From positions 124,001-188,000 of the forward strand of contig JADFDM010000003.1 of the NCBI GenBank assembly GCA_018262795.1: a stretch of 64,000 nucleotides of DNA, given 5' to 3'. Shown here piece after piece: positions 26,637 through 35,754 of the stretch. Each line of letters begins with the position of its first letter. Position 1 is the first letter of the stretch. Below the pieces are notes generated by a model. That model was not told where the DNA came from. It did not search any database and worked only from the letters and a program-made list of their open reading frames with translations. The position numbers and the translations under genes were made by a program. The stretch is from Sphingobacteriales bacterium. Lineage in GTDB: Bacteria; Bacteroidota; Bacteroidia; Chitinophagales; LD1.

Positions 26637-27047
26637 TTATTTTTTCAGCGAGTCCCGTATTTCTGTCAGCAGTTTCACTTCGGCTGACGGCTCGGCAGGT
26701 GCAGCAGGAGCCGACTCTTCTTTTTTCTTCATTGAGTTCATTGCTTTTATCATCATAAATATGACAAAGGCAATAATCAGAAAGTCCACCGTGACCTGAA
26801 TAAAATTGCCGTAGTTAATCGTAACAGCTTCCTTCATTTTGTCGCCTTCCATTACTGCATCAGAAATTTTGATTTTGAGATCGGTGAAATTGACTCCACC
26901 TAAAGCCAGACCAATTGGCGGCATAATCACATCGCTTACTGCAGAAGAAACAATCTTTCCGAAAGCTCCGCCAATGATGATACCAACGGCCATGTCCACC
27001 ACATTGCCCTTCATCGCGAACTCTTTAAATTCTTTTACCATTCCCAT
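26637..27047 (-). CDS. mscL: Large-conductance mechanosensitive channel MscL
   Basis: A 136-residue protein with the MscL layout: amphipathic N-terminal helix ([20 protein letters not shown]), TM1 pore helix with the glycine-rich constriction ([15 protein letters not shown]), the PPIG turn ([12 protein letters not shown]), a periplasmic loop, TM2 ([19 protein letters not shown]) and a charged C-terminal bundle ([12 protein letters not shown]). It forms a homopentameric inner-membrane valve that opens under hypo-osmotic shock. The linker [17 protein letters not shown] before the final helix is of the common Ala/Pro type. Single gene, convergent with recJ. Confidence 0.97.
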   Translation of the reverse strand: MGMVKEFKEFAMKGNVVDMAVGIIIGGAFGKIVSSAVSDVIMPPIGLALGGVNFTDLKIKISDAVMEGDKMKEAVTINYGNFIQVTVDFLIIAFVIFMMIKAMNSMKKKEESAPAAPAEPSAEVKLLTEIRDSLKK

Positions 27048-27153
27048 AGTTTATAGTTTTAAGTGAGAGAAATAATTGATTAAAAATAGGAATCTAATTT
27101 TAAAATAAAGAAGATTCGGGAGCAAGTGGCTGCAATCAAATTTATCTAAAAGG

Positions 27154-29835
27154 TCAGATTTGCGAGAAGGAATTATTTTCTAACCAGCCTGTTTTTCCAT
27201 CTGCCAGTTTTATTTTGTGCCACGATCCTACTTTATCGAGCAAGCGAAATTTAGTGCCTTCATGCAGCAAAAACACATTGTTGCCGTTGTTGTCGGGAGC
27301 GCTCTTGACGTACGATTCCGCTTCCATCAGCACCGCTTCATTAGAGTGGATGACCCGATTGTTTTGCTGAAAGGCGAGAGATAAAAAGGCAAAAGAAAAA
27401 AGCAGTAAAACTGTTCCCGCAGAAACGGTGAACTTCCGGAAGCCCACAAACAGGTAAGCGGCAAATGAAATCAATGCCAACCAAACAAATAGAAGAGCAG
27501 TAATGCCCCAACCTTTCGCTGATTGAGAAGTGGTAAACTGATTCCATTTAGTAAGCAAACTTAACTGCGGTACCGGTTGAATTTTATCGATAGTTTTTAG
27601 TTCGGCTATTTTCAAATTGTGGGTAATGTCTTCATCATCGGGAGCGAGCTTATGCGCTCTTTCGTAGTTCAGAATACAAGGTCCCAGCTTGTTTTGCTTA
27701 TAGTAACAGTTGCCAAGATTATAATACACTTCGGCTGTGCGAAAATCTTGCATCAACAGTTTTTCATAGGTAGTGGCTGCTTGCTCAAACTGTCCGGCTT
27801 TATAGAAACCATTAGCTGTTGTATAAAGTTGCTCTGGCGATTGAGCCATAGCCGATGAAGCAAATAGTGAGGAAGTAATAAGCACTAACAGCAAAGTCAT
27901 GTAACGAGGCACTTCGGGCTGCGGTTGGCGGTCTTTAATCTCGTCTTCAAAATCGGCCATCAGGTTCATGGCCAAGTCATAGTTGTGTTTCATTTCACTG
28001 CCTTCGCCTACCGGTGAATACAAGGCGAGGTCGCAGGTGTTCAATAAATTTTTGAGACGGTCAATGGTTTCTGCCTTCACACTTTTATATAGCAATTTCT
28101 CTGCTACATTATCTTTTGAAAGCGAAGCCATATCAATGTTGAGCTTATCGCCTAAGTAACCCCAAAGCGCACGTGATATTTCATTGTAGAAGGCTTTCTT
28201 ATCGTGTTGCGCTAACAGCTTCGAAGCGGCAGTCAGTCTTTTCTTGGCCAGCTTTAAAGCTCTTCTGCGCTTGGTTCCCACTAAATCTGCCGCCAGCGTT
28301 TCATTTCTTCTTTTTAATACCACCAAGCCCAGGAACATAAGGAACGGACTTACATACATAGCGGTATATCCCGCAGATGCGAAAAAGGAATTGTCTTTCT
28401 TGAACTCCGGCATCTTGGTTTTAATATAGTTGATGTCTTGCCCAATCAGCGATACATCCTCTTTGCTATTTGCCGCAGTTAGATTGGTATTGGCATTTTG
28501 AGAAGGCGCTCCGGTAACATTGACGGTAAATTCAGGAGAGTGAATGGTATAATATTTCTCGCTCGAAGGATCGAAGTATGAAAAATGCTGCCCGTCTATT
28601 TTATAGTCGCCCGGCTGGCGCGGAATAATCAGGTAGTCGTATTGTTTGCTGCCGCTTAACCCGCTCGCTCCATTGCTGATGTTTTCTTTGGTTTTAGGAT
28701 CGTACACTTCAAACTGAGCGGGCAGTTTTACTTTGGGGGGCTCTATAAATTTAAGATTGCCGGTGCCGGAAATTTTAATGGTGTAGGTAATCGGCTCATC
28801 GGTTTTCGCTTCGCGGGATGAAAGGTTGGCTTCGAATCCAAATTTGCCAACAGCACCATCAAAATCATCGGGTCGCCCATTTTCCGGAAGGTCTTTTACA
28901 TTAATGGCTTCGGCATTCGTTTTTAGATCGAGTTGCACCTGTTGCACCTGCCCTGCGTTGAAGAAATCGTCAAAGAAATTGCGCGACCGCTTGCGCACAG
29001 CTACTTGTGCCACGGTGCTCACCTCGGTGGGGGCAATGGAAAGTTTACCCGCCCGCTGCGGATAAAGATTGTATTTCAAAATTTCTATGGTGTTGTATTG
29101 CTTGCCGTTTAGCGTTTCCATGGCAGGCTTGCGCTTGGGGTCCAGATCCACTTCTTGACTCCAAAAGCCATCAAAGGCAGGCGCTTTAGTCACGTTAAAG
29201 CCCGCCAAATTCTGCCGGAAATAAAGTTTGTAAGTAGCTGTGAGCATTTCGCCTTTGTAAACTGAATTCTTATTGACCGAGAGCTTAATAAACACATCGT
29301 CTTTGAGTTGTTTTTCCAAGTCCCCCGAATTTGCCTGTGGCTGTTCTTCCTGATCGTCATTGCCCTGATTAAAGAAAGGGTCGTCAAATGGGTCAAAGGG
29401 ATTGCGTTGTCTTTGGCGCTGCTGTTGCGCTACGGCCTGAGTTACCTCTACATTCAACTCGTTCGACTCCATGGTGACTCCGCTTACTTGTATGCCGGCC
29501 TTGCCGATTTTGAAGGTGCCTTCTTTTTTGGGTCGCAATACATAAGTGTAGCTCACAGACTGGGTCACGGTTCCATTCACCCATTGCATATTACTGCTGG
29601 TGTTTGGCCCACCTATCAGTTGAAAATCGGTAAGCGGAGGCAGTTTCAGATTGCCTCCGTTGCCATTCTCTAATGTATAAGTCAACTGAAAACTCTGGTT
29701 AACGGGTACAGACTTAGGCGCTGTAGCGTAAAATTTTGCCTGAGCCGAAAGTTGTGCGCAAGAAAGTAGTAGCAGCAATGCTGGTAATAGGAATGCCTTT
29801 AGTTCTAATACTATATGACTTTTCACGGTTTTCAT
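27154..29835 (-). CDS. BatD-BatE fusion protein (BatD / TPR / SH3)
   Basis: One uninterrupted 893-codon frame. Residues 1-~640 are BatD-like: signal peptide (LPALLLLLSCAQLSA), oxygen-tolerance Ig-like domains (VPVNQSFQLTYTLENGN, YTIKISGTGNLKFIEPPKVK), a membrane helix near residue 500 (YVSPFLMFLGLVVL) and a cytoplasmic helical part. At Met646 a second signal-like helix begins (LLLVLITSSLFASSAMA), followed by a TPR region (AEVYYNLGNCYYKQNKLGP), two more membrane helices, and an SH3-like end (GTKFRLLDKVGSWHKIKL). That C-terminal 248 residues is a complete BatE. Bat proteins normally occur as separate genes beside MoxR, DUF58 and BatA/B; none is present here. Met646 might also allow internal initiation of free BatE. 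Role: envelope stress/aerotolerance by family. Confidence 0.88.
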   Translation of the reverse strand: MKTVKSHIVLELKAFLLPALLLLLSCAQLSAQAKFYATAPKSVPVNQSFQLTYTLENGNGGNLKLPPLTDFQLIGGPNTSSNMQWVNGTVTQSVSYTYVLRPKKEGTFKIGKAGIQVSGVTMESNELNVEVTQAVAQQQRQRQRNPFDPFDDPFFNQGNDDQEEQPQANSGDLEKQLKDDVFIKLSVNKNSVYKGEMLTATYKLYFRQNLAGFNVTKAPAFDGFWSQEVDLDPKRKPAMETLNGKQYNTIEILKYNLYPQRAGKLSIAPTEVSTVAQVAVRKRSRNFFDDFFNAGQVQQVQLDLKTNAEAINVKDLPENGRPDDFDGAVGKFGFEANLSSREAKTDEPITYTIKISGTGNLKFIEPPKVKLPAQFEVYDPKTKENISNGASGLSGSKQYDYLIIPRQPGDYKIDGQHFSYFDPSSEKYYTIHSPEFTVNVTGAPSQNANTNLTAANSKEDVSLIGQDINYIKTKMPEFKKDNSFFASAGYTAMYVSPFLMFLGLVVLKRRNETLAADLVGTKRRRALKLAKKRLTAASKLLAQHDKKAFYNEISRALWGYLGDKLNIDMASLSKDNVAEKLLYKSVKAETIDRLKNLLNTCDLALYSPVGEGSEMKHNYDLAMNLMADFEDEIKDRQPQPEVPRYMTLLLVLITSSLFASSAMAQSPEQLYTTANGFYKAGQFEQAATTYEKLLMQDFRTAEVYYNLGNCYYKQNKLGPCILNYERAHKLAPDDEDITHNLKIAELKTIDKIQPVPQLSLLTKWNQFTTSQSAKGWGITALLFVWLALISFAAYLFVGFRKFTVSAGTVLLLFSFAFLSLAFQQNNRVIHSNEAVLMEAESYVKSAPDNNGNNVFLLHEGTKFRLLDKVGSWHKIKLADGKTGWLENNSFSQI

Positions 29836-30205
29836 TGACCCTGCGAATATACGGGCAGCAACTGCCCCATAGCAAGGATACTAAAGACGATTATAACTTT
29901 TTAGGAAAATGAGAAGGATATAACAGTTTGCTGTGTTTACTGGCAAGTCCATAAAAGCGGAATGAAAACATCTTTCTATCAGAAATGCAACCTTCTGCCT
30001 CAAAGCCTTCGCTTTGCAATTTGGTAGATGGGTTGCCATCTGTTGAGTTTTTTAGTTCCCTACATCCAATAATAACAGCCCGTTACTATCAAAGATTAGG
30101 CTAAGTTTTTAAATCAGAATATTTTTCAGACTACCGTTTAATATTCGATTCAATATTTTATTACTACATTTACGATATTATTTTCTAACCTAAAACAAAC
30201 ACCAA
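29836..30205. other. Divergent intergenic region
   Basis: This 370-bp gap separates the leftward BatD-BatE gene from the rightward gene at 30206. I see no gene. It contains a short sequence shared with the gap near 18420 (TTGAGTTTTTTAGTTCC at about 30042-30058). A weak -7-like TACATTTA (30167-30174) and the A-rich leader CTAAAACAAACACCAA sit just before the start codon at 30206. Confidence 0.5.
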
Positions 30206-31102
30206 ATGAAAAAGATTCTATTCACCACATTTACGGCTTGCTTGTTCATGACGGGCATCAATTTTACCTATGGCCAGCAGGCAGAGGGGATTAATTACCA
30301 AGCAGTTATTCGCAATTCGGGAGGCACAGTACTTGCCAATCAGAATGTAAACATGAAGTTTAGTATTCTATCCGGTTCGAGCAGCGGAACCGTTGAATAT
30401 GCCGAAACAAAAGCCGGCACCACCAATGCGCAGGGCGTGTTAAGCACTGTCATTGGCACCGGCACACCAACTACGGGAGTTTGGAAAAACCTCACTTGGT
30501 TAAATGGTCCTTATTTTATTAAAGTGGAGGCAGATCCTACCGGAGGCAGCACTTTTGCTGATTTAGGCACCAGCCAGTTAGTTTCAGTACCTTTTGCCAA
30601 ACAATCAAACGGAGTAGTTCTGTTCGATAATGGAACCCAGAACCCCGATAAAATGTTTGTTTCTCATAGTTCAACTTATAGTAACTGGGGAATGCGCTAT
30701 AACGATTCTACGGATGCTATTCAGTTTGTAGCTAGCGGTAATCCTAGCGCGAGTATTGGGGTCAGCAGTGGAACTATCAAAACCGATGGTGAAATAAATA
30801 GAACCTCTACCGGAACAGCTAACTTAGTGCCTATTGCTTATGGTACTATGTTAGCGAATGGCACTATAAAATCAGGGACTGGTAATTTTACAGTCACCAA
30901 AACCGGAACCGGAGCCTATTCCATAACTATTACAGGAGAAACGTACTTTTATACTGATTATTCAACCATTTGCTCGATGGCAGGTGGAGGTGCCGGGCAG
31001 ATTTCAAGTAGCAGTGTATCAGGTAATTTATTGATTTTTACTTATAACGGATCAGGTGTTGCCACTGACCAGATATTTGCTTTCGTAACCTATAAAAACT
31101 AA
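30206..31102 (+). CDS. Secreted protein with the Bacteroidota INYQAVIRN N-terminal module
   Basis: A 298-residue protein with a signal peptide (ILFTTFTACLFMTGINFTYG) followed by the recurrent Bacteroidota N-terminal module GINYQAVIRNSGGTVLANQNVNMKFSI split over residues ~28-54, then GPYFIKVEADPTGG and SVPFAKQSNG. This module usually heads long surface or tail-fibre-like proteins; here a short C-terminal beta-rich part (FTVTKTGTGAYSITITGETY) follows. There is no obvious sorting domain. Function unknown; cell-surface location inferred. It is followed at 5 bp by a T9SS protein gene, so the two form an operon ending at the terminator at 31632-31673. Confidence 0.82.
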   Translation: MKKILFTTFTACLFMTGINFTYGQQAEGINYQAVIRNSGGTVLANQNVNMKFSILSGSSSGTVEYAETKAGTTNAQGVLSTVIGTGTPTTGVWKNLTWLNGPYFIKVEADPTGGSTFADLGTSQLVSVPFAKQSNGVVLFDNGTQNPDKMFVSHSSTYSNWGMRYNDSTDAIQFVASGNPSASIGVSSGTIKTDGEINRTSTGTANLVPIAYGTMLANGTIKSGTGNFTVTKTGTGAYSITITGETYFYTDYSTICSMAGGGAGQISSSSVSGNLLIFTYNGSGVATDQIFAFVTYKN

Positions 31103-31107
31103 GCCCT

Positions 31108-31602
31108 ATGAAAAAGATACAAGTCTTGCTACTGTTGCTTTTAGCAATAGGTAGCAGTGGCGTTGCCCAATCGGTTTCAAAAAGCGTAATAGCTGCCGAT
31201 GGAGGCGAAACGACCGTTAATAACATCACTTATACCTATACCATTGGAGAAACGGTAATCGCCAACACCACGGCATCTTCGTACATTATTTCACAAGGTT
31301 TTCACCCGAATAGTGATGGAGTATCCGCTATAGAAAATGTAAAAAGCGATGCTACACTTTCGGTGTACCCCAATCCGATAGGCGATATACTTAACGTAGA
31401 TATTACACAGGGAAACCCTGCTCAACTTGTATTGCAAGTGTATGATGCTACTGGCAAATCGTGTTTAATGCCGCAAAGTGTATCAGCTATGGCCACTCAG
31501 CAAACCCAAGTAGATTTTAGTTCGCTACCCTCAGGTAATTACATACTTAGCATACAGCAAGGCAACAGAACACAAAGTTCAGTGAGAATTGTGAAGCAAT
31601 AA
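31108..31602 (+). CDS. Small T9SS type A cargo protein
   Basis: A 164-residue protein: signal peptide (VLLLLLLAIGSSGVAQ), a short module of the kind VIAADGGETTVNN ... YTIGETVIANT ... IISQGFHP (common in small Bacteroidota surface proteins), and a type A sorting domain from about residue 80 (LSVYPNPIGDILNVDI, LVLQVYDATGKSC, FSSLPSGNYILSI, VRIVKQ). Almost half of the protein is the sorting signal. It is expected on the cell surface or released; partner and function unknown. It is co-transcribed with the upstream gene. Confidence 0.87.
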   Translation: MKKIQVLLLLLLAIGSSGVAQSVSKSVIAADGGETTVNNITYTYTIGETVIANTTASSYIISQGFHPNSDGVSAIENVKSDATLSVYPNPIGDILNVDITQGNPAQLVLQVYDATGKSCLMPQSVSAMATQQTQVDFSSLPSGNYILSIQQGNRTQSSVRIVKQ

Positions 31603-31631
31603 GTCATACAGTTTTAACCGATTTAGTAGCT

Positions 31632-31673
31632 AAAACACAAACAGCTCCGGTTCACCGGGGCTGTTTGTGTTTT
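31632..31673 (+). terminator. Strong terminator after the 30206-31602 operon
   Basis: Nineteen-base arms (31632-31650 and 31655-31673) pair with a single G-T wobble around a TTCA loop; the 3' arm ends in TGTGTTTT. It lies 29 bp past the stop codon of the second gene. The A run on the 5' arm makes it possibly bidirectional. The remaining sequence up to 31911 shows no gene. Confidence 0.88.
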
Positions 31674-31911
31674 AAGTTGAATGCGAAAGCATGTTTAACG
31701 CAAGCGCCATTAAAGGTTGCAATTATTGTAATAGACGACCGGTTCAATATCTAAGCGGCCTAATATATGGGGGGAAGAGGGAGAAAAGTGTAAGTACCTG
31801 CACCAATTTATAATTTGTAGAGGAAGTCAAGCTTTCTATCTTGCATTAATCAAAAACAAATATCTTCTTACATTACTTGAAATATCATAGCAAAAACACC
31901 TGATTATTGGG

Positions 31912-34248
31912 ATGAATAGACTGCTGCTTTCCTTCCTCTTTTCTGCATTCCAATTATTTAGTTTTTCCCAAAATGGAAACACAAAGGGCGCAACCGCTGT
32001 AAATAGGAGTAATGATGGAGAGATGCAAGATACCGGGACCATTTACGGCTTAGTGGTCGGAGTTTCAAAATACGAAGATCCCAATATGCCACCGTTGCAT
32101 TATGCCGATAGCGATGCTGTTTATTTTGATAAATTTTTGCGAAGTGGAGTACTGGGCACCACCGACAGTGCAAACATTAAACTGCTGATTAATGAAGCCG
32201 CAACCGATAACAATATTAAAAGAGAAAGGCAGTGGATACTGCGTAGAATAAAACCCGGTGACCGAGTTTACATATACTTATCGGGGCATGGTGATGCGAT
32301 CAATAGTGAGGCTATCTATTTCCTATCGTATAACACACCTAAAGTAAGCGACAAATCGGAGTACACCGTTGTTTCGGGGGTAGATATGCTGCAAATGCAG
32401 ACGGTTATAAAAATGTTTATTGAAAAGCAAGCCAAGGTCTTTTTGATAACTGACTTCTGCCGAACCAGTGAATTGGTTGGCCAAAGCAATTCATCCCGTT
32501 TTCTGTTTACTAACGTTATGGATTTTCAAGTGCCCGGCTTAACTAAAATGATAAGTTGCGGAGCGGATGAGTTTTCATTTGAGGACAAAAAATGGGGCAA
32601 CGGGCGTGGAGTGTTTTCATTTTATCTCATTAACGGTCTGTTGGGATTGGCGGATAACACCAATACCCCAGATGGTAAAATTTCGCTTTACGAACTAAAG
32701 ACGTACGTAGAACAAAATGTAATGAACGATACCAAATCGCTCAGCACTGGGGAACCCCGGCAAACCCCTGAATTTAGAGGTGATAAACAGGTTTTATGTA
32801 GGGTAAATGAAGAAGTAAAGCAACAGCTAAAAATCCATCATGGAAATAATAGTGAGTACCTCGCCATGGCCATGAAGAGCGCTGTACAAAGGGATATAGC
32901 AGATACTTCTCTTTATCAAAATTTTATTGCGTGTATGAACGCTGGAAAGTTAATTGCCCCTGCTAATCACAATGCCCGCTATTACTTAAATGAACTTTTA
33001 AAAATTACGACAGACCCGATGATGAGAGCCGATCTGACAGATATGTTTGTAGCTGTAATTATTGATAAAGGACAAACGCCTATTAACTATTACTCTCTTG
33101 GATGGAGTGATTCTATTATTTACACCAGCGGCTACTTTACTACGGCAGCTAACTATCTCGATGCTTCTTTGCCTTACCTCAGTGAAAATAAAGACCTATA
33201 TCAGAAGGTAAAAGCATCGGCACTTTTTTTACGAGCCAGAGCTACTACTATAAAAAAATCGGAGGATGGGTGGCGCTACGGCATTCGACTGGCCGACTCT
33301 TCACTGGCTATTCGCAAAAGCCCCTACACTCTTCACACTAAAGCCATGTTGCTCAGTAAGATTGGGCGGAGGGATAGTGCCGCCTTATTGAACCGAAAAG
33401 TAATTGAAGAGGCACCACATTGGGTATTTGGCTATGTCACTATGGGTCGCATTTGTCGCCTATCAGGTTTATTTGACTCAGCTATATTTTATCATAAAAA
33501 AGCTATTGCATTAAACAACTCCTGCTACGAGTGCTATCAAGAATTAGCGTACGACTTTCAAAGGAGCGGACTCAAGGATTCGGCTATTTTTTATTTGAAG
33601 AAGTTATCAGAAACCAATCACAACAGGCATGCCGAGTACAACAATATTGCTGTCACATTTTATCGGATGGGATTGGATGACTCTGCTTATTACTATTTTA
33701 AAAAGGCACAATCTATACCCCCGCCTTCAAGCGCTGTGCATAATAACTTAGGGCTGATTTTTCATCACTATAAACACAATGACGACTCTGCATTATACTA
33801 TTTTAAAAGAGCCATAGAAATTGACTCTAATAGCCGAAGGGCTGTTTTCAACATAGGTATGGTTTACTATGATATGAACAATCTTGATTCGGCACAATAC
33901 TATTTTGAATGTGCGCATCGAAAAAACATAAACTACAGTTGGGCTTATTTTGGAATGGGGTTGGTAAGTTACAACCGAGGGAAGATAGATTCTGCAAACG
34001 TACTTTTTAGTAAGGCGCTATTAATGGATTCAGCTAATAACTTTTTTTACTATAGATTATGTAAACTGTATTCTAAATACACAATGTACGACAAAGCACT
34101 AACAGCTCTATCAAAAGCCTTAGAAAAAGGATTCGATCATTTTAAATTGTGTATGACGGATGTTGATTTAGAGTACTTGCGAACCACCGAACCCTTCAAA
34201 GCCCTATTGTGGAAATACTTTCCCGATAAATACAAAGAACAACACTAG
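31912..34248 (+). CDS. Caspase-family (C14) peptidase with C-terminal TPR repeats
   Basis: A 778-residue protein. A signal-like N-terminus (LLLSFLFSAFQLFSFSQ) precedes a caspase/metacaspase domain at residues ~44-280: GLVVGVSKYEDPNMPPLHYA, His126 in YIYLSGHGD and Cys183 in FLITDFCRTSELVG form the expected dyad. Residues ~470-740 hold at least six TPR units with a DSA(I/L)YY signature (DSAIFYHKKAIALNN, DSAIFYLKKLSET, DSAYYYFKKAQSI, DSALYYFKRAIEI, DSAQYYFECAH). Such caspase-TPR proteins are known in many bacteria, but their targets mostly are not. The signal peptide, if real, puts the protease in the envelope. The gene is convergent with the HTH gene at 34331-35656. Confidence 0.88.
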   Translation: MNRLLLSFLFSAFQLFSFSQNGNTKGATAVNRSNDGEMQDTGTIYGLVVGVSKYEDPNMPPLHYADSDAVYFDKFLRSGVLGTTDSANIKLLINEAATDNNIKRERQWILRRIKPGDRVYIYLSGHGDAINSEAIYFLSYNTPKVSDKSEYTVVSGVDMLQMQTVIKMFIEKQAKVFLITDFCRTSELVGQSNSSRFLFTNVMDFQVPGLTKMISCGADEFSFEDKKWGNGRGVFSFYLINGLLGLADNTNTPDGKISLYELKTYVEQNVMNDTKSLSTGEPRQTPEFRGDKQVLCRVNEEVKQQLKIHHGNNSEYLAMAMKSAVQRDIADTSLYQNFIACMNAGKLIAPANHNARYYLNELLKITTDPMMRADLTDMFVAVIIDKGQTPINYYSLGWSDSIIYTSGYFTTAANYLDASLPYLSENKDLYQKVKASALFLRARATTIKKSEDGWRYGIRLADSSLAIRKSPYTLHTKAMLLSKIGRRDSAALLNRKVIEEAPHWVFGYVTMGRICRLSGLFDSAIFYHKKAIALNNSCYECYQELAYDFQRSGLKDSAIFYLKKLSETNHNRHAEYNNIAVTFYRMGLDDSAYYYFKKAQSIPPPSSAVHNNLGLIFHHYKHNDDSALYYFKRAIEIDSNSRRAVFNIGMVYYDMNNLDSAQYYFECAHRKNINYSWAYFGMGLVSYNRGKIDSANVLFSKALLMDSANNFFYYRLCKLYSKYTMYDKALTALSKALEKGFDHFKLCMTDVDLEYLRTTEPFKALLWKYFPDKYKEQH

Positions 34249-34330
34249 TTAATAGCCATGCTGGAAATAACAGCAGGTTGATTATTTCGCTGCTACCCAT
34301 TGCCTGAAGCCAAGCTTGAGCCGGAGGTTA

Positions 34331-35656
34331 TTAGTTTAACTCCCGAAGCAAGTAGTTATTAAAACGAAATATTTGCGGGGCACCTGGCTTAATTGCTTTT
34401 CTTTTTAATCTTTTGCGAAACGCACGAAGCAAAATTTTATCACTGACAATTTTTGCAACGGAAAAATTGCGCTGTAAAAATTTTTCTGTCGCTTCAATTT
34501 TCGCACTTGCTGTTTCAAAAGCATGGGAGTTTAAGAGCAGTATTATTTCCAAATAGCGCAGCATAATATCGCAGTGCTTGGTGTTTCGGTTTGATTCTGC
34601 CGCATAAAATTCATTTTTATGTCTATGGAAATCCTTGTCATCCTTTTGCGCAAAAGAAAGCAAACAGGTGACAAATCTCCCTTTATAGTTATTGCTTTTA
34701 TCGGAAGCATTCTTTTCTAAGAGATCGCCTATTTCTTTGAGTTTAGAATTGTTTTTCAGCGTAAAATAGTACACGGCATAGTTCAATAACACTTCGGATA
34801 GAATAAAGTAGTTTTGGTTACTGCCAAAGTAGTGAGATAAGTAATCAAAATATACTTCGGGCGATTCCTCCAGTTCATAAACGCAATACGGAAATGCAAT
34901 ATGGGTAAGCATGGTAGAGTAAGTTGCTTCGTTCGTTTTCTCTTTATTGCATTCGATCACTTCTTTAATCTTCTGCAGAATATCTGTTACTTTCAAAAAG
35001 TCATTCGTGTAATTGGTATGAATTTCATACAGGCAATGCAGTGCGTTAAATTCCAATACATAATGTGCGGCTTTCTTACAATCGCTATATAGCTTTTCTA
35101 AATGAATTAGATAAGGGGCTACTTGCTTCGGGCTTACGTCTAATTTTTCACATTTTGCCATGTCTAACAATAGCTGATTATCTAAAGCGGAATACTGGAG
35201 ATAGCAGGCTAAATTCTCCTTTGCTTTTTGATTAATTTTTTCGAGTGCGCGAATATTGCCGTTGTGATAGGCCATCCGGAATGCTTCGTGATAAAGTGCA
35301 TCCAGCAACGCGTACCATTGTTTTTCTCTGTAGCGTATTTCTAATTTCTCCATCAGTGGAGCCGCCTGCGTATAAAGCCCGCGCAAGATCAGTTGCTGCA
35401 CAAGGAAAATATCATCATAAGAGGTTTTGTTTTCGTGTTTGATCAGCGCATAAATCTCTTGCTTGGCGAGAGAAATATTTTTAGCACAACTGGACGGGCT
35501 AATCTTTAGCCGTCTTTCAATTTCCGCGTTTGAAATCGTTGGATGATCCCAAATCAATTGAATAATCCTATACTTTAAGTTTGCATTGTGCCCCGCTATT
35601 TTTTGCAGCCTTTCCCGTTCCGGAAGGGTAAGTGTTTTAATTAAATCTGAAATCAT
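34331..35656 (-). CDS. HTH-domain protein with long helical region, function unknown
   Basis: A 441-residue cytoplasmic protein without signal peptide. Residues ~25-75 look like a winged helix-turn-helix (RIIQLIWDHPTISNAEIERR, SPSSCAKNISLAKQEIYALI). The remaining ~360 residues are alpha-helical with TPR-like spacing (LRGLYTQAAPLMEKLEIRY, HNGNIRALEKINQKAKENL) but without a consensus that I can name. It might be a regulator whose helical part senses a partner. It is divergent from the T9SS gene at 35755 and convergent with the caspase gene; control of either neighbour is a guess. Confidence 0.75.
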   Translation of the reverse strand: MISDLIKTLTLPERERLQKIAGHNANLKYRIIQLIWDHPTISNAEIERRLKISPSSCAKNISLAKQEIYALIKHENKTSYDDIFLVQQLILRGLYTQAAPLMEKLEIRYREKQWYALLDALYHEAFRMAYHNGNIRALEKINQKAKENLACYLQYSALDNQLLLDMAKCEKLDVSPKQVAPYLIHLEKLYSDCKKAAHYVLEFNALHCLYEIHTNYTNDFLKVTDILQKIKEVIECNKEKTNEATYSTMLTHIAFPYCVYELEESPEVYFDYLSHYFGSNQNYFILSEVLLNYAVYYFTLKNNSKLKEIGDLLEKNASDKSNNYKGRFVTCLLSFAQKDDKDFHRHKNEFYAAESNRNTKHCDIMLRYLEIILLLNSHAFETASAKIEATEKFLQRNFSVAKIVSDKILLRAFRKRLKRKAIKPGAPQIFRFNNYLLRELN

Positions 35657-35754
35657 GGGGAGGTAAAAATGAGGCTATTTTGTCCTGAAAACTAATAATT
35701 CTATTACTCATTTTTGCAGGCGAATATTACTTGATAACGATAAATTTTGAAACG

